Below are positions 1 through 8,059 of a DNA stretch of 43,766 nt, piece after piece. Every line of letters begins with the position of its first letter. The first letter of the stretch is position 1. This stretch comes from an uncultured Lachnospiraceae bacterium (GTDB lineage: Bacteria > Bacillota > Clostridia > Lachnospirales > Lachnospiraceae): contig CANRHU010000024.1 of NCBI GenBank assembly GCA_947630485.1, positions 1-43,766 on the forward strand, read 5' to 3'. The translations under genes and the position numbers were made by a program. The notes under the pieces were generated by a model that was not told the DNA's origin, did not search any database, and worked only from the letters and a program-made list of their open reading frames with translations.

Positions 1-171
1 AATATTGACAAAAAATTTCCGCTAACCACAAGGGTTTGCGGGTGATTTCGTCTATATTAAACTTCGGAACTCAGGAGGCATTCCGCTCTGGTAGATCAAG
101 GCATACACGGATAATCTCTTCTGCCGGCGCAGCTGTTGTATTCTCATGGTGGTCGCTTCTTGTATCTTCAT
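1..171 (-). pseudogene. decayed XRE-family helix-turn-helix regulator (partial, runs off left edge)
   Basis: On the minus strand a well-placed start (ATG at 171, preceded by an AAGGAAG/GAAGGG-type ribosome binding site) opens a 39-codon frame that stops with TAG at 52-54. The peptide begins MKIQEATTMRIQQLRRQKRL and continues SVYALIYQSGMPPEFRSLI, which fits the first half of an XRE helix-turn-helix domain as found in small Lachnospiraceae regulators. Past the stop the same frame reads TKSPANP, and one frame over LAEIFCQY, which fit the usual GKSxNPG and TIKKICDGL segments. I therefore read it as a gene broken by a nonsense codon and a frameshift. The rest lies outside the window. The family match is from memory of the motif, not a search. 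Confidence 0.5.
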
Positions 172-416
172 ATGCCCTTCTTCCTTTCTTATTAGACAGT
201 GTAACTTAAAAAGCGGACGGCATAGGGCGAAATAGTAACCCCAACTGACAAATTCTCTTCTTTATTTATATTGTGGGACGATAAAAGACATTTCAGAAGT
301 GCAGATATCTGTCAGAAGCCGCCAAATTTTGCAGAAAATTCTCGCTGTGTCCTCTTGCCTATTGTCAAAGGCTATGATAGAATGAGAGACAATGAATAAA
401 TGTGAGGAGATGCAAG
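172..416. other. non-coding stretch upstream of the Wzz-like gene
   Basis: No coding region is visible. The left part is the leader of the minus-strand regulator remnant; the right part carries the plus-strand promoter described separately. No repeat or strong hairpin was seen. Confidence 0.5.
355..383 (+). promoter_or_regulatory. sigma-A-like promoter of the Wzz-like gene
   Basis: TTGCCT (355-360), a 17-base spacer and TAGAAT (378-383), placing the start of transcription near 390. This is downstream of any longer upstream frame and fits translation from ATG 417. Confidence 0.5.
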
Positions 417-1790
417 ATGGAATCAAATAATACATATGAGCAGGAGATCGATTTAAAGGACCTGATGTTTGCCGTGCTTTACAGATGGCGGCCGATTATC
501 GCGGCAGCTCTCATATTGGCGGTACTTTTGGGGGGATATCGGGCAGTCAGCGCTTACAGAAGTCAGAATGATGCGGATGTGATAGCGAAGGCCCAGAAGG
601 ATTATGAGGATGAACTTGTCCTGTATCAGAAGAACCTGGAGAACAGTGAGCGGGAGATCGATAATCTTGTAGAGAGCATCGAAGAGCAGCAGAAATATCT
701 GGAAGAATCTACATTGATGAATATGAGCCCCTACGATGTCTGGGAGGCGGAAACCGTTCTTTTTGTCAAGACGGACTATCAGATTATGCCGGACAAGGTT
801 TACCAGAACCTGAACTATACAGATACGATTCTTGCGACTTATCGGACGGCGCTGACAAATCTGGAATTCCTGGCTTCGGTAGCCGATCAGATTGGAATGG
901 ATGAACGCTATCTGGAGGAACTGGTCACCGTGACGGCGGTAGGCAACCTTCTGACCCTTCAGGTTCGCGGTGAGAATGCGGCCAGGGTGGAAGGGATTAT
1001 GCAGGCGCTGCTGGATGGTGTGGAGGATACGAAACGTCAGATCCGTTCGACCATTGGAGAGCATACGGTAAGCGAGGTCAGCAGCAGCCAGGGTTCGAAG
1101 GTGGATCTGGTGCTTCTGGATACCCAGAAGACGCAGAGCGACCGCCTGAAAACGTTGAATGACAGTCTGACGTCCAAGCGGGAAGCGTACGAAAAGCTGG
1201 AAGAGCCGGAGGCTCCTTCAACTTCATCGGCGGCTGCTGTTAAGAGCGGCCTCAAATATGCGGTTCTGGGCGGCGTCCTGGGTGCGTTTGTCGTTGTGTT
1301 TGTTGTCTGTGTGGTATTCCTTATGAGCGATAAGCTCTATTCGGCCAAGGAACTCAAGAACCGTTACCGTGTTAAGATTTTGGGGAGTCTGCCGGCAGAC
1401 GGTGCAAAAAAGGAGTTTGTAATTGACGCATGGTTAAGAAAGATGGAGGGACGTGCAGACGGCAAAAACACGGATGCGGAATATGGCCTGATTGCGGCTA
1501 ACGTCAGCAATTATGCGGAGGATGTGAAGGATATTCTGGTAATTGGAACCGCAGACGGGCAAAAGATTTCCGCGATTGCGGACGGATTAAAGAGCCGCCT
1601 CGCAGGCGTGAAGGTGACCGTAGGAGGCGATGTGCTGAGGGATGAACAGGCCCTGCGGAAGCTTCCGGAATGCGGAGGCGTCGTGCTGGTGGAGCAGTGC
1701 AGCCGTTCCACTTACAGCGATGTGGCGCTGGAGATTGAAAAGGCGAGGGATCTGCAGAAGACCCTCGTAGGATGTGTCGTATTTGAATAA
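417..1790 (+). CDS. Wzz-like chain-length determinant / polysaccharide export membrane protein
   Basis: A 457-residue protein with the layout of a Wzz/CapA-type polysaccharide co-polymerase: a short cytoplasmic start (EIDLKDLMFAVLYRWR), a first membrane segment at about residues 27-45, a long extracytoplasmic, coiled-coil-rich part, and a second membrane segment at about 279-303. The last roughly 150 residues are cytoplasmic and resemble the fold of a tyrosine-kinase partner domain (DILVIGTADGQKISAI, GGVVLVEQ) but have no Walker A lysine motif, so this tail is probably not catalytic. The start is ATG 417 because GAGGAG (404-409) sits seven bases before it; a GTG 15 bases upstream in frame would lie inside that site. 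No glycosyltransferase or kinase gene is next to it, so the polymer it serves cannot be told from this window. The following gene is convergent. Confidence 0.75.
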   Translation: MESNNTYEQEIDLKDLMFAVLYRWRPIIAAALILAVLLGGYRAVSAYRSQNDADVIAKAQKDYEDELVLYQKNLENSEREIDNLVESIEEQQKYLEESTLMNMSPYDVWEAETVLFVKTDYQIMPDKVYQNLNYTDTILATYRTALTNLEFLASVADQIGMDERYLEELVTVTAVGNLLTLQVRGENAARVEGIMQALLDGVEDTKRQIRSTIGEHTVSEVSSSQGSKVDLVLLDTQKTQSDRLKTLNDSLTSKREAYEKLEEPEAPSTSSAAAVKSGLKYAVLGGVLGAFVVVFVVCVVFLMSDKLYSAKELKNRYRVKILGSLPADGAKKEFVIDAWLRKMEGRADGKNTDAEYGLIAANVSNYAEDVKDILVIGTADGQKISAIADGLKSRLAGVKVTVGGDVLRDEQALRKLPECGGVVLVEQCSRSTYSDVALEIEKARDLQKTLVGCVVFE

Positions 1791-1799
1791 GATTCTGAC

Positions 1800-1829
1800 G
1801 GGGCGTGCCAGCTTAGCTGAGCACGCCCC
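1800..1829. terminator. shared hairpin between convergent genes
   Basis: GGGGCGTGC (1800-1808) and GCACGCCCC (1821-1829) form a 9-bp perfect stem. It lies ten bases after the Wzz-like gene and overlaps the last codons and stop of the opposing membrane-protein gene. There is no T-run on either side, so termination strength is uncertain. Confidence 0.45.
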
Positions 1830-2172
1830 CGATGATTCCGCTGCCTATGCAGAATCCGGCAGCGACAGCCAGTTCGCCGGGACCGGCCGTCAGCCCTTTG
1901 TTGAGCAGGAAGGATACGGCCAGGAGGACGGCAAGATACAAAAGGCCTGCGAACATACCGCAGAAGAAACGGCCGCGGCGCATGCCTTTGCCGGCCAGGA
2001 AACCCGCCAGAGCGCAGGAAAGCGCGTAGACGGCATTGACGGCCAGTTTGACCTGACTTTCCTGCAGGCGGAATTTGTACAGTCCGAAGGATATGACCGC
2101 CAGCAGGAGCGCGGACAGGAGATAGGAGAACAGAAGCGAGCGAAGAAATACCTTTGGCGCTGAGTTTTCCAT
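1813..2172 (-). CDS. small four-helix membrane protein, TIGR04086 type
   Basis: A 119-residue, very hydrophobic protein with four predicted membrane segments, at roughly residues 12-34, 41-62, 72-90 and 98-118, separated by short charged loops (GKGMRRGRF in the middle). The size, topology and position next to the SCIFF peptide gene and near yajC/secDF fit the small Firmicutes membrane family TIGR04086, whose function is unknown. Its start is backed by AAAAGGAGACATCCC immediately before ATG 2172. It is the only minus-strand gene in the first 28 kb apart from the regulator remnant. An overlapping plus-strand frame at 1774-2163 has poor composition and no ribosome binding site and is not taken as a gene. 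A link to secretion of the SCIFF product is only inferred from context. Confidence 0.7.
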   Translation of the reverse strand: MENSAPKVFLRSLLFSYLLSALLLAVISFGLYKFRLQESQVKLAVNAVYALSCALAGFLAGKGMRRGRFFCGMFAGLLYLAVLLAVSFLLNKGLTAGPGELAVAAGFCIGSGIIGGVLS

Positions 2173-2254
2173 GGGATGTCTCCTTTTTTGCTGCTTGTTG
2201 GTTCAGTATATTCCTGGGCGGTGAGAATAGTACAAGAAAAAGAAATTTAAAGCC

Positions 2255-2283
2255 TTGCAACAATGGAATTCTTATGATATACT
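2255..2283 (+). promoter_or_regulatory. promoter of scfA
   Basis: TTGCAA (2255-2260), 17-base spacer, TATACT (2278-2283); transcription would start near 2290 and give a leader of about 100 bases before scfA. The leader contains TGCCGT and ACGGCA arms that can pair. Confidence 0.65.
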
Positions 2284-2393
2284 AGGACTGCTTGACTAAA
2301 AAGACGATAGGTGTGCCGTACTTTTGAAACGTGCGGTGATGGCCGCGCGGCGAACCCGCAGGACACGGCATGATCTAATGAGGAGGATATGAC

Positions 2394-2540
2394 ATGAAGA
2401 AGGTTAAGACATTGAGCGGCAACACATTAAAAGAATCCATGAAGAACGGCGGCTGCGGCGAGTGCCAGACATCCTGCCAGTCCGCGTGCAAAACTTCCTG
2501 CACAGTAGGCAACCAGAGCTGCGAGAACGCGAACCGGTAA
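2394..2540 (+). CDS. scfA: SCIFF six-cysteine ranthipeptide precursor
   Basis: A 48-residue peptide starting MKKVKTLSGNTLKESMKNGG, with six cysteines at residues 21, 24, 28, 32, 36 and 43 (pattern GGCGECQTSCQSACKTSC, then TVGNQSC). This is the hallmark of the 'six cysteines in forty-five' family, a ribosomally made peptide nearly universal in clostridia, in which the partner radical SAM enzyme links cysteine sulfurs to neighbouring residues (thioether bonds; for this family to the gamma carbon, hence ranthipeptide). The start has a strong AGGAGGA ribosome binding site eight bases upstream. The partner enzyme gene follows 157 bases downstream, beyond a terminator-like hairpin. The biological role of the mature peptide is not established. 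No leader-cleaving protease or dedicated exporter is visible nearby. Confidence 0.93.
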   Translation: MKKVKTLSGNTLKESMKNGGCGECQTSCQSACKTSCTVGNQSCENANR

Positions 2541-2636
2541 TGAACGGACGGCCGCCAGCGCAGATTTTCGTTTATCGACGGAGAAGAGTCGGCGGGACGG
2601 CTGTATTTACAAAATGAATAGACAATGAGCGAGGAA

Positions 2637-2672
2637 CCCCCTACGGTCCTTATGATTGTAGGGGTATTTCGT
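2637..2672 (+). terminator. terminator/attenuator between scfA and scfB
   Basis: CCCCTAC (2637-2643) pairs with GTAGGGG (2658-2664), followed by the T-rich TATTTCGTTTG. Placed between the peptide gene and its maturase, it would let much more scfA than scfB message be made. Confidence 0.6.
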
Positions 2673-2697
2673 TTGTTATGACGTTAGGAGATATCGA

Positions 2698-4140
2698 GTG
2701 ATTCATCAATACAAGAACAACGGATACAACATTGTCATGGATATCAACAGCGGTGCGGTTCATGTGGTAGACGACGTGGTCTATGACGCGGTTGCGTTGC
2801 TGGCGGCGGAGATGCCGGAGATCGATACGGCTGGCGGCGCGGTCTCTGCGGAGGGCGCAAAGGGCGGCCGGGAGATTCCCGCGGAACTCCGTGAACGCGT
2901 TCGGATTTGCCTGGCAGAGGAATACGGTTACGGTGCGCGGGACATTGCGGACGCCATGAGCGATATTCAGGAGCTCATCGACAATGAGGAGCTGTTCACG
3001 AAGGACATTTATCGCGACTATGTGATCGATTTTAAGAAGCGCAAGACGGTTGTGAAGGCTCTGTGCCTGCATATCGCCCATGACTGCAATCTGGCCTGCA
3101 GATACTGCTTCGCCGAAGAGGGCGAATACCATGGCAGGCGGGCGCTGATGAGCTTCGAGGTTGGAAAGAAGGCGCTGGATTTTCTGATTGCAAATTCCGG
3201 GAACCGGAAGCATCTGGAGGTGGACTTCTTCGGCGGTGAACCCCTGATGAACTGGGACGTGGTGAAGCGTTTGGTGGAGTACGGACGGTCCCAGGAAGCG
3301 GAGCATAACAAGCAGTTCCGCTTCACGCTGACTACCAACGGCGTCCTCCTGAATGACGAGATCATGGAGTTCTGCAACCGGGAGATGTCCAATGTTGTTT
3401 TAAGTCTGGATGGGCGCAAGGAAGTCAATGACCGGATGCGGCCGTTTCGGAAGGGCGCGGGCAGCTACGACCTCATTGTCCCGAAGTTTCAGAAGTTTGC
3501 GGAGAGCCGCGGGCAGATGAATTATTATGTACGCGGAACATTTACCAGGTATAATCTGGATTTCGCCAGCGATGTGCTGCATTTCGCGGATCTGGGCTTT
3601 AAGCAGATGTCGGTGGAACCGGTGGTGGCTTCGCCGGACGAGCCCTACGCGATCCGTAAGGAAGATCTTCCGCAGATACTGGCCGAGTATGACCGGCTGG
3701 CAGTCCAGTATATTAAGAGGAAGAAAGAGGGCCGCGGGTTTAACTTCTTCCATTTCATGATCGATCTGAACCAGGGCCCCTGCGTGGCCAAGCGGCTTTC
3801 GGGGTGCGGTTCGGGGACGGAGTATCTGGCAGTAACGCCGTGGGGGGATCTGTATCCCTGCCATCAGTTCGTGGGCCAGGAGCAGTTCCTTTTGGGAAAT
3901 GTGGACGAGGGCCTCACAAATACGGAGCTTCGGGATGAGTTTAAGCTGGTAAATGTCTACGCCAAGGACAAGTGCCGGGACTGCTTCGCCCGGTTCTATT
4001 GCAGCGGCGGCTGCGCGGCCAATGCCTGGAACTATGACGGCTCGATCACGGGGGCATACGAGATCGGCTGCGAGATGCAGAAGAAGCGGATTGAGTGCGC
4101 GATCATGATCAAGGCGGCGCTTGCGGAGGACGAAGGGTAG
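2698..4140 (+). CDS. scfB: radical SAM/SPASM maturase of the SCIFF peptide
   Basis: A 480-residue enzyme that installs thioether links in the ScfA peptide. The N-terminal about 100 residues are the peptide-binding (RRE-like) region. The radical SAM [4Fe-4S] motif is DCNLACRYC with cysteines at 130, 134 and 137, followed by FFGGEPL (about residues 181-187). The C-terminal SPASM domain binds extra iron-sulfur clusters: cysteines at 362, 370, 388 (YPCHQF), 426, 429, 435, 439 (CRDCFARFYCSGGC) and 458. Translation starts at GTG 2698, with TAGGAG seven bases before. It lies directly after scfA and 112 bases before secDF, a common clostridial arrangement. All key cysteines are present, so it should be active. 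Confidence 0.93.
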   Translation: MIHQYKNNGYNIVMDINSGAVHVVDDVVYDAVALLAAEMPEIDTAGGAVSAEGAKGGREIPAELRERVRICLAEEYGYGARDIADAMSDIQELIDNEELFTKDIYRDYVIDFKKRKTVVKALCLHIAHDCNLACRYCFAEEGEYHGRRALMSFEVGKKALDFLIANSGNRKHLEVDFFGGEPLMNWDVVKRLVEYGRSQEAEHNKQFRFTLTTNGVLLNDEIMEFCNREMSNVVLSLDGRKEVNDRMRPFRKGAGSYDLIVPKFQKFAESRGQMNYYVRGTFTRYNLDFASDVLHFADLGFKQMSVEPVVASPDEPYAIRKEDLPQILAEYDRLAVQYIKRKKEGRGFNFFHFMIDLNQGPCVAKRLSGCGSGTEYLAVTPWGDLYPCHQFVGQEQFLLGNVDEGLTNTELRDEFKLVNVYAKDKCRDCFARFYCSGGCAANAWNYDGSITGAYEIGCEMQKKRIECAIMIKAALAEDEG

Positions 4141-4252
4141 CAGGCAGCTGATGGCTGCGCAAAGTATGTCAGTGTGAGACCGAAGAGCCGGGGCGCGGCA
4201 GCAGAGCCTGGCACAGAACGAGTGTATTATAGTAGCAAAGGAGATAAAAGCA

Positions 4253-6424
4253 ATGAAAAGTGGAAAAGGAAAAGGCCTGTTGTGCCTGATCGTCGTGCTG
4301 GCCTGCGTGGCTGTGTTCGGTTGGTTTGGGTATGACACGGCGGACGACATCAAGCTGGGGCTGGATCTGGCAGGCGGCGTGAGCATTACCTACCGGACGG
4401 TCATCGACAATCCGTCCGACACGGATATGTCCGACACCATTTACAAGCTGCAGCAGAGGGTTCAGAACTACAGCACCGAGGCTGAGGTGTATCAGGAAGG
4501 CAGCAACCGGATCAATATCGACATCCCCGGTGTGTCGGATGCCAATACAATTCTGGAAGAGCTGGGCAAGCCCGGTTCCTTAAGCTTTATGGATCCCGAC
4601 GGCAATGTGATTCTGACCGGCGACCAGGTGGTCCGTGCCGAGGCCGGTATTATGAGGGATCAGACCACAGGGCTTGACAATTATATCGTCAGTTTGGGCT
4701 TTAATGAGGAAGGGACGAAGGCGTTCTCGGACGCGACCGCCGCGCATATCGGCGAACCCATCTATATTATTTATGATGATCAGATCGTTTCCGCGCCTAC
4801 CGTACAGACGGCGATCACCGGCGGCGAGTGCTATATCGAGAATATGGAGAATTATGAGACAGCGCAGAACCTGGCCGCCACAATCCGTATCGGCTCTTTG
4901 TCTCTGGAACTGGAAGAACTGCGTTCTCAGGTAGTCGGCGCGAGACTGGGCCAGGACGCGATCCGTACGAGTCTTTTGGCGGCGCTGATTGGTTTCATCA
5001 TTATCGCGATCTTCATGATCGTGGTCTATCGGGTGCCCGGCGTGGCTTCTGTGATCGCCCTGGCTCTGTATGCCGGTCTGGAGATGATCCTGCTGTCCGC
5101 GTTTGAAGTGACGCTGACGCTGCCCGGCATTGCCGGTATCATCCTTTCCATCGGTATGGCGGTGGACGCCAACGTCATTATTTTCACGCGTATCATGGAA
5201 GAGATCGGCGTGGGCAAGACGGTGCGTTCCGCGATCAAGACCGGTTTCAGCAAGGCGCTGTCGGCGATCGTGGACGGCAACGTGACGACGCTGATCGCGG
5301 CGGCGGTACTGTTCCTGCGCGGCTCCGGTACGGTGAAGGGCTTTGCGACTACACTGGCTATCGGTATCATTTTGTCCATGTTTACAGCCTTGTTCGTGAC
5401 CAGAACGGCTCTGTATGCCCTGTATGACCTGGGTCTGCAGAATGTGAAGCTGTACGGTGTGAAGAAGGATAAGACACCGGTCAATTTTGTCGGGAAGAAG
5501 AATGTGTTCTTTACAATCTCCATCGCGGCGATTTTGCTGGGCTGGGTCGTCATGGCAGGCGGCGCGGTGACCGGACGCGGAGCTCTCAATTGGGGCATGG
5601 ATTTCAAGGGCGGTACTTCGACGAACGTGCCGTTCACGACGGATATGACGCTTGAGGAAATTGACAGCCAGGTGATCCCGGTGATCCGGGAGGCAACCGG
5701 TGTGACCGATGTGCAGCAGCAGAAGGTGGCCGGCACGACCGAGGTGATCTTCCGGACACAGACTTTGACGGTAGAGCAGAGACAGGCCATGGAAGACGCT
5801 CTGGTGGAGAAGTTCGGTGTGGATCAGGAGACCATTACCACGGAGAATATCTCCGGCGCGATCAGCGATGAGATGAAGCAGGACGCGATTGTAGCCGTGA
5901 TTGTGGCGACGATCCTGATGCTTCTCTACATCTGGTTCCGGTTTAAGGATATCAATTTCGCGACCAGCGCGGTGGCGGCACTGGTACACGACGTGTTAGT
6001 GGTGCTGACCTTCTACGCGGTGGCCCGGTGGTCCGTGGGCTCCACATTTATCGCCTGCATGCTGACCATTGTCGGTTACTCCATCAACGCGACTATTGTT
6101 ATCTTCGACCGGATTCGTGAGCATCTGCAGACGAAGACTTCCAAGCAGAGCCTGGAGGAGCTGGTGAATATCAGTATCACACAGACATTTACCAGAAGCA
6201 TCTATACCTCGCTGACCACATTCATCATGGTATTCGTGCTGTTCATCCTGGGCGTCAGCTCCATTCGTGAGTTTGCGCTTCCGCTGATGGCGGGTATCGT
6301 CTGCGGTACGTATTCGTCCGTCTGCGTCACCGGCGCGCTGTGGCTGGTTCTGACCCATAAAACGAAGGCGATGAAAGCGGCGAAGGCCGCGAAGGAGAAG
6401 GCGGAGAAGAAAGCTTCCAGGTAA
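4253..6424 (+). CDS. secDF: fused protein translocase subunit SecDF
   Basis: A 723-residue SecD-SecF fusion with 12 membrane segments. SecDF uses the proton-motive force to help pull proteins out of the SecYEG channel. The SecD half begins with one helix (GLLCLIVVLACVAVFGW), then the family motif LGLDLAGGVSITY, a periplasmic-side domain to about residue 235, and five helices including GMAVDANVIIFTR. The SecF half starts near residue 420 and has NWGMDFKGGTSTNV and later VGYSINATIVIFDRIRE. It ends in a Lys/Ala-rich cytoplasmic tail. Start ATG 4253 has AAAGGAG upstream. tgt and yajC follow on the same strand, so a secretion-related transcription unit is likely. Many bacteria split SecD and SecF; here the reading frame is continuous with no stop between the halves. 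Confidence 0.95.
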   Translation: MKSGKGKGLLCLIVVLACVAVFGWFGYDTADDIKLGLDLAGGVSITYRTVIDNPSDTDMSDTIYKLQQRVQNYSTEAEVYQEGSNRINIDIPGVSDANTILEELGKPGSLSFMDPDGNVILTGDQVVRAEAGIMRDQTTGLDNYIVSLGFNEEGTKAFSDATAAHIGEPIYIIYDDQIVSAPTVQTAITGGECYIENMENYETAQNLAATIRIGSLSLELEELRSQVVGARLGQDAIRTSLLAALIGFIIIAIFMIVVYRVPGVASVIALALYAGLEMILLSAFEVTLTLPGIAGIILSIGMAVDANVIIFTRIMEEIGVGKTVRSAIKTGFSKALSAIVDGNVTTLIAAAVLFLRGSGTVKGFATTLAIGIILSMFTALFVTRTALYALYDLGLQNVKLYGVKKDKTPVNFVGKKNVFFTISIAAILLGWVVMAGGAVTGRGALNWGMDFKGGTSTNVPFTTDMTLEEIDSQVIPVIREATGVTDVQQQKVAGTTEVIFRTQTLTVEQRQAMEDALVEKFGVDQETITTENISGAISDEMKQDAIVAVIVATILMLLYIWFRFKDINFATSAVAALVHDVLVVLTFYAVARWSVGSTFIACMLTIVGYSINATIVIFDRIREHLQTKTSKQSLEELVNISITQTFTRSIYTSLTTFIMVFVLFILGVSSIREFALPLMAGIVCGTYSSVCVTGALWLVLTHKTKAMKAAKAAKEKAEKKASR

Positions 6425-6457
6425 GGTGCTTTAAGCTTTGCAGAAAGCAGACAATCT

Positions 6458-7594
6458 ATGAGATATCAGTTGATAACGAGGGACGGACGTGCCAAACGGG
6501 CGGAGGTAACCACCGTCCACGGCACGATCCAGACTCCGGTGTTCATGAATGTGGGAACCGTAGGGGCCATCAAGGGCGCCGTATCCACCGACGATCTGCG
6601 ACAGCTGGGCACCCAGGTGGAGCTGTCCAACACTTACCATCTTCATGTGCGGACTGGCGACAAGCTGATCCGGCAGTTCGGCGGTCTGCATAAGTTCATG
6701 AATTGGGATCGGCCGATTCTGACGGATTCGGGCGGATTCCAGGTGTTCTCCCTGGCAGGAATGCGCAGGATCAAGGAGGAGGGAGTGTATTTTAACTCCC
6801 ACATTGACGGGCACAAGATTTTCATGGGACCGGAGGAGAGCATGCAGATTCAGTCGAATCTGGGCTCGACGATTGCCATGGCGCTGGACGAATGTCCGCC
6901 CCATCCGGCAACCAGGCAGTATATGCAGGATTCGGTGGATCGCACGACCAGGTGGCTTAAGCGATGCAAGGACGAGATGGCCAGGCTTAACAGTCTGCCG
7001 GATACTTTAAATAAGGAGCAGCTTCTCTTCGGCATCAATCAGGGCGGAACCTTCGAGGACATCCGCATCGCCCATGCGCAGGCCATTTCGGAACTGAATC
7101 TGGATGGTTACGCCATCGGCGGACTGGCGGTAGGGGAGAGTCATGAGGAGATGTACCGGATCCTGGATGAGACGGTGCCGTATCTGCCGCTTGAGAAGCC
7201 TACTTATCTGATGGGCGTAGGAACGCCGGCCAATATTCTTGAGGCGGTGGAGCGGGGCGTGGATTTTTTCGACTGTGTTTATCCGACCCGCAACGGACGC
7301 CACGGCCACGTTTATACGAACCATGGAAAGCTGAATATGCATAACCAGCAGTATGAGCTGGATGACCGCCCGATCGAGGAGGGCTGCGGCTGTCCGGCCT
7401 GCCGTTCTTACAGCCGTGCCTACATCCGGCACCTGTTTAAGGCGAAAGAAATGTTGGGAATGCGCTTATGTGTGTTGCATAATTTGTATTTTTATAATAC
7501 AATGATGAAAGAGATCCGGGACGCCATCGAGGCCCACCGCTACAGCGAGTATAAAGCGGCCAAGCTGGCAGGTATGAGTGAAGGAGGAAATTAA
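6458..7594 (+). CDS. tgt: queuine/preQ1 tRNA-ribosyltransferase
   Basis: A 378-residue tRNA-guanine transglycosylase that swaps guanine 34 of GUN-anticodon tRNAs for the queuosine precursor preQ1. Visible signatures are the substrate-binding DSGGFQVFS with Asp90, the nucleophile Asp272 in DFFDCVYPTRNGR, the GGLAVGE loop, and the zinc site Cys310, Cys312, Cys315 and His341. Length is normal. tRNA-His(GUG), one of its substrates, is also encoded in this window. The gene lies 33 bases after secDF, and its last codons contain the ribosome binding site of yajC, so the three are probably co-transcribed. Confidence 0.95.
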   Translation: MRYQLITRDGRAKRAEVTTVHGTIQTPVFMNVGTVGAIKGAVSTDDLRQLGTQVELSNTYHLHVRTGDKLIRQFGGLHKFMNWDRPILTDSGGFQVFSLAGMRRIKEEGVYFNSHIDGHKIFMGPEESMQIQSNLGSTIAMALDECPPHPATRQYMQDSVDRTTRWLKRCKDEMARLNSLPDTLNKEQLLFGINQGGTFEDIRIAHAQAISELNLDGYAIGGLAVGESHEEMYRILDETVPYLPLEKPTYLMGVGTPANILEAVERGVDFFDCVYPTRNGRHGHVYTNHGKLNMHNQQYELDDRPIEEGCGCPACRSYSRAYIRHLFKAKEMLGMRLCVLHNLYFYNTMMKEIRDAIEAHRYSEYKAAKLAGMSEGGN

Positions 7595-7595
7595 T

Positions 7596-7895
7596 ATGTT
7601 GACAGCGACAGCATCCGGCGGAGCCGGTGGATTGGGATTCTGGCTGATTTATGCGGCGTTTCTGATCGGTATGATGTATTTCATCGCCATCCGCCCGCAG
7701 CAGAAGGAAAAAAAGAAGATGGCCGAACTTTTAGCCAGTGTGGCCGTGGGCGACAATGTGCTTACCAGCAGCGGCTTCTACGGCGTGATCATTGATATGA
7801 CTGACGACACGGTGATCATCGAGTTCGGCAGCAACAAGAACTGCCGCATCCCGATGCAGAAGAGCGCGATCGTGCAGGTGGAGAAGCCGGAGTAA
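7596..7895 (+). CDS. yajC: preprotein translocase accessory protein YajC
   Basis: A 99-residue single-pass membrane protein that associates with SecDF. It has a membrane helix (FWLIYAAFLIGMMYFIAI), the family motif RPQQKEKKKM and a small cytoplasmic domain (VGDNVLTSSGFYGVI). ATG 7596 is chosen over an in-frame GTG at 7578 because AAGGAGG lies just upstream of 7596 and the GTG would include it. One base separates it from tgt. A terminator follows at 7919. Confidence 0.93.
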   Translation: MLTATASGGAGGLGFWLIYAAFLIGMMYFIAIRPQQKEKKKMAELLASVAVGDNVLTSSGFYGVIIDMTDDTVIIEFGSNKNCRIPMQKSAIVQVEKPE

Positions 7896-7918
7896 ATTGA
7901 GGAAATAACGCGAATCGT

Positions 7919-7958
7919 AACCGGGAAGTCTGAGCATGGATTTCCCGGTTCTTTATTT
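7919..7958 (+). terminator. terminator after yajC
   Basis: AACCGGGAA (7919-7927) and TTCCCGGTT (7942-7950) form a 9-bp perfect stem followed by CTTTATTT. It closes the secDF-tgt-yajC unit. Confidence 0.75.
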
Positions 7959-7972
7959 CCATGCGGAAAGAG

Positions 7973-7987
7973 ATAACTTGTGGTTAT
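7973..7987. promoter_or_regulatory. ATAAC-N5-GTTAT dyad upstream of leuB
   Basis: A perfect inverted repeat ATAAC TTGTG GTTAT centred about 50 bases before the leuB -35 box. It fits the T-N11-A pattern bound by LysR-type regulators. Which regulator uses it is unknown. Confidence 0.4.
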
Positions 7988-8030
7988 GAAATGAATTCCA
8001 AATATGTTTAGAATTTTTAACATGCGGATA

Positions 8031-8059
8031 TTGAAATCTGCGGATAAATAAGATATTAT
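8031..8059 (+). promoter_or_regulatory. promoter of leuB-ilvD-(ilvB)
   Basis: TTGAAA (8031-8036), 17-base spacer, TATTAT (8054-8059), so transcription starts near 8066. This rules out the in-frame ATG at 8058 as a leuB start. The roughly 50-base leader holds a GGCGG...CCGCC stem. Confidence 0.7.

Noticed and set aside
1774-2163. Plus-strand frame of 129 codons opposite the small membrane protein gene
   Set aside because: No ribosome binding site, unusual composition, and the minus-strand frame gives a clear four-helix membrane protein with a strong ribosome binding site.
4580-5989. Long minus-strand frame (469 codons) under secDF
   Set aside because: Its His/Arg/Asp-rich composition is the typical mirror of a GC-rich coding strand; secDF is certain.
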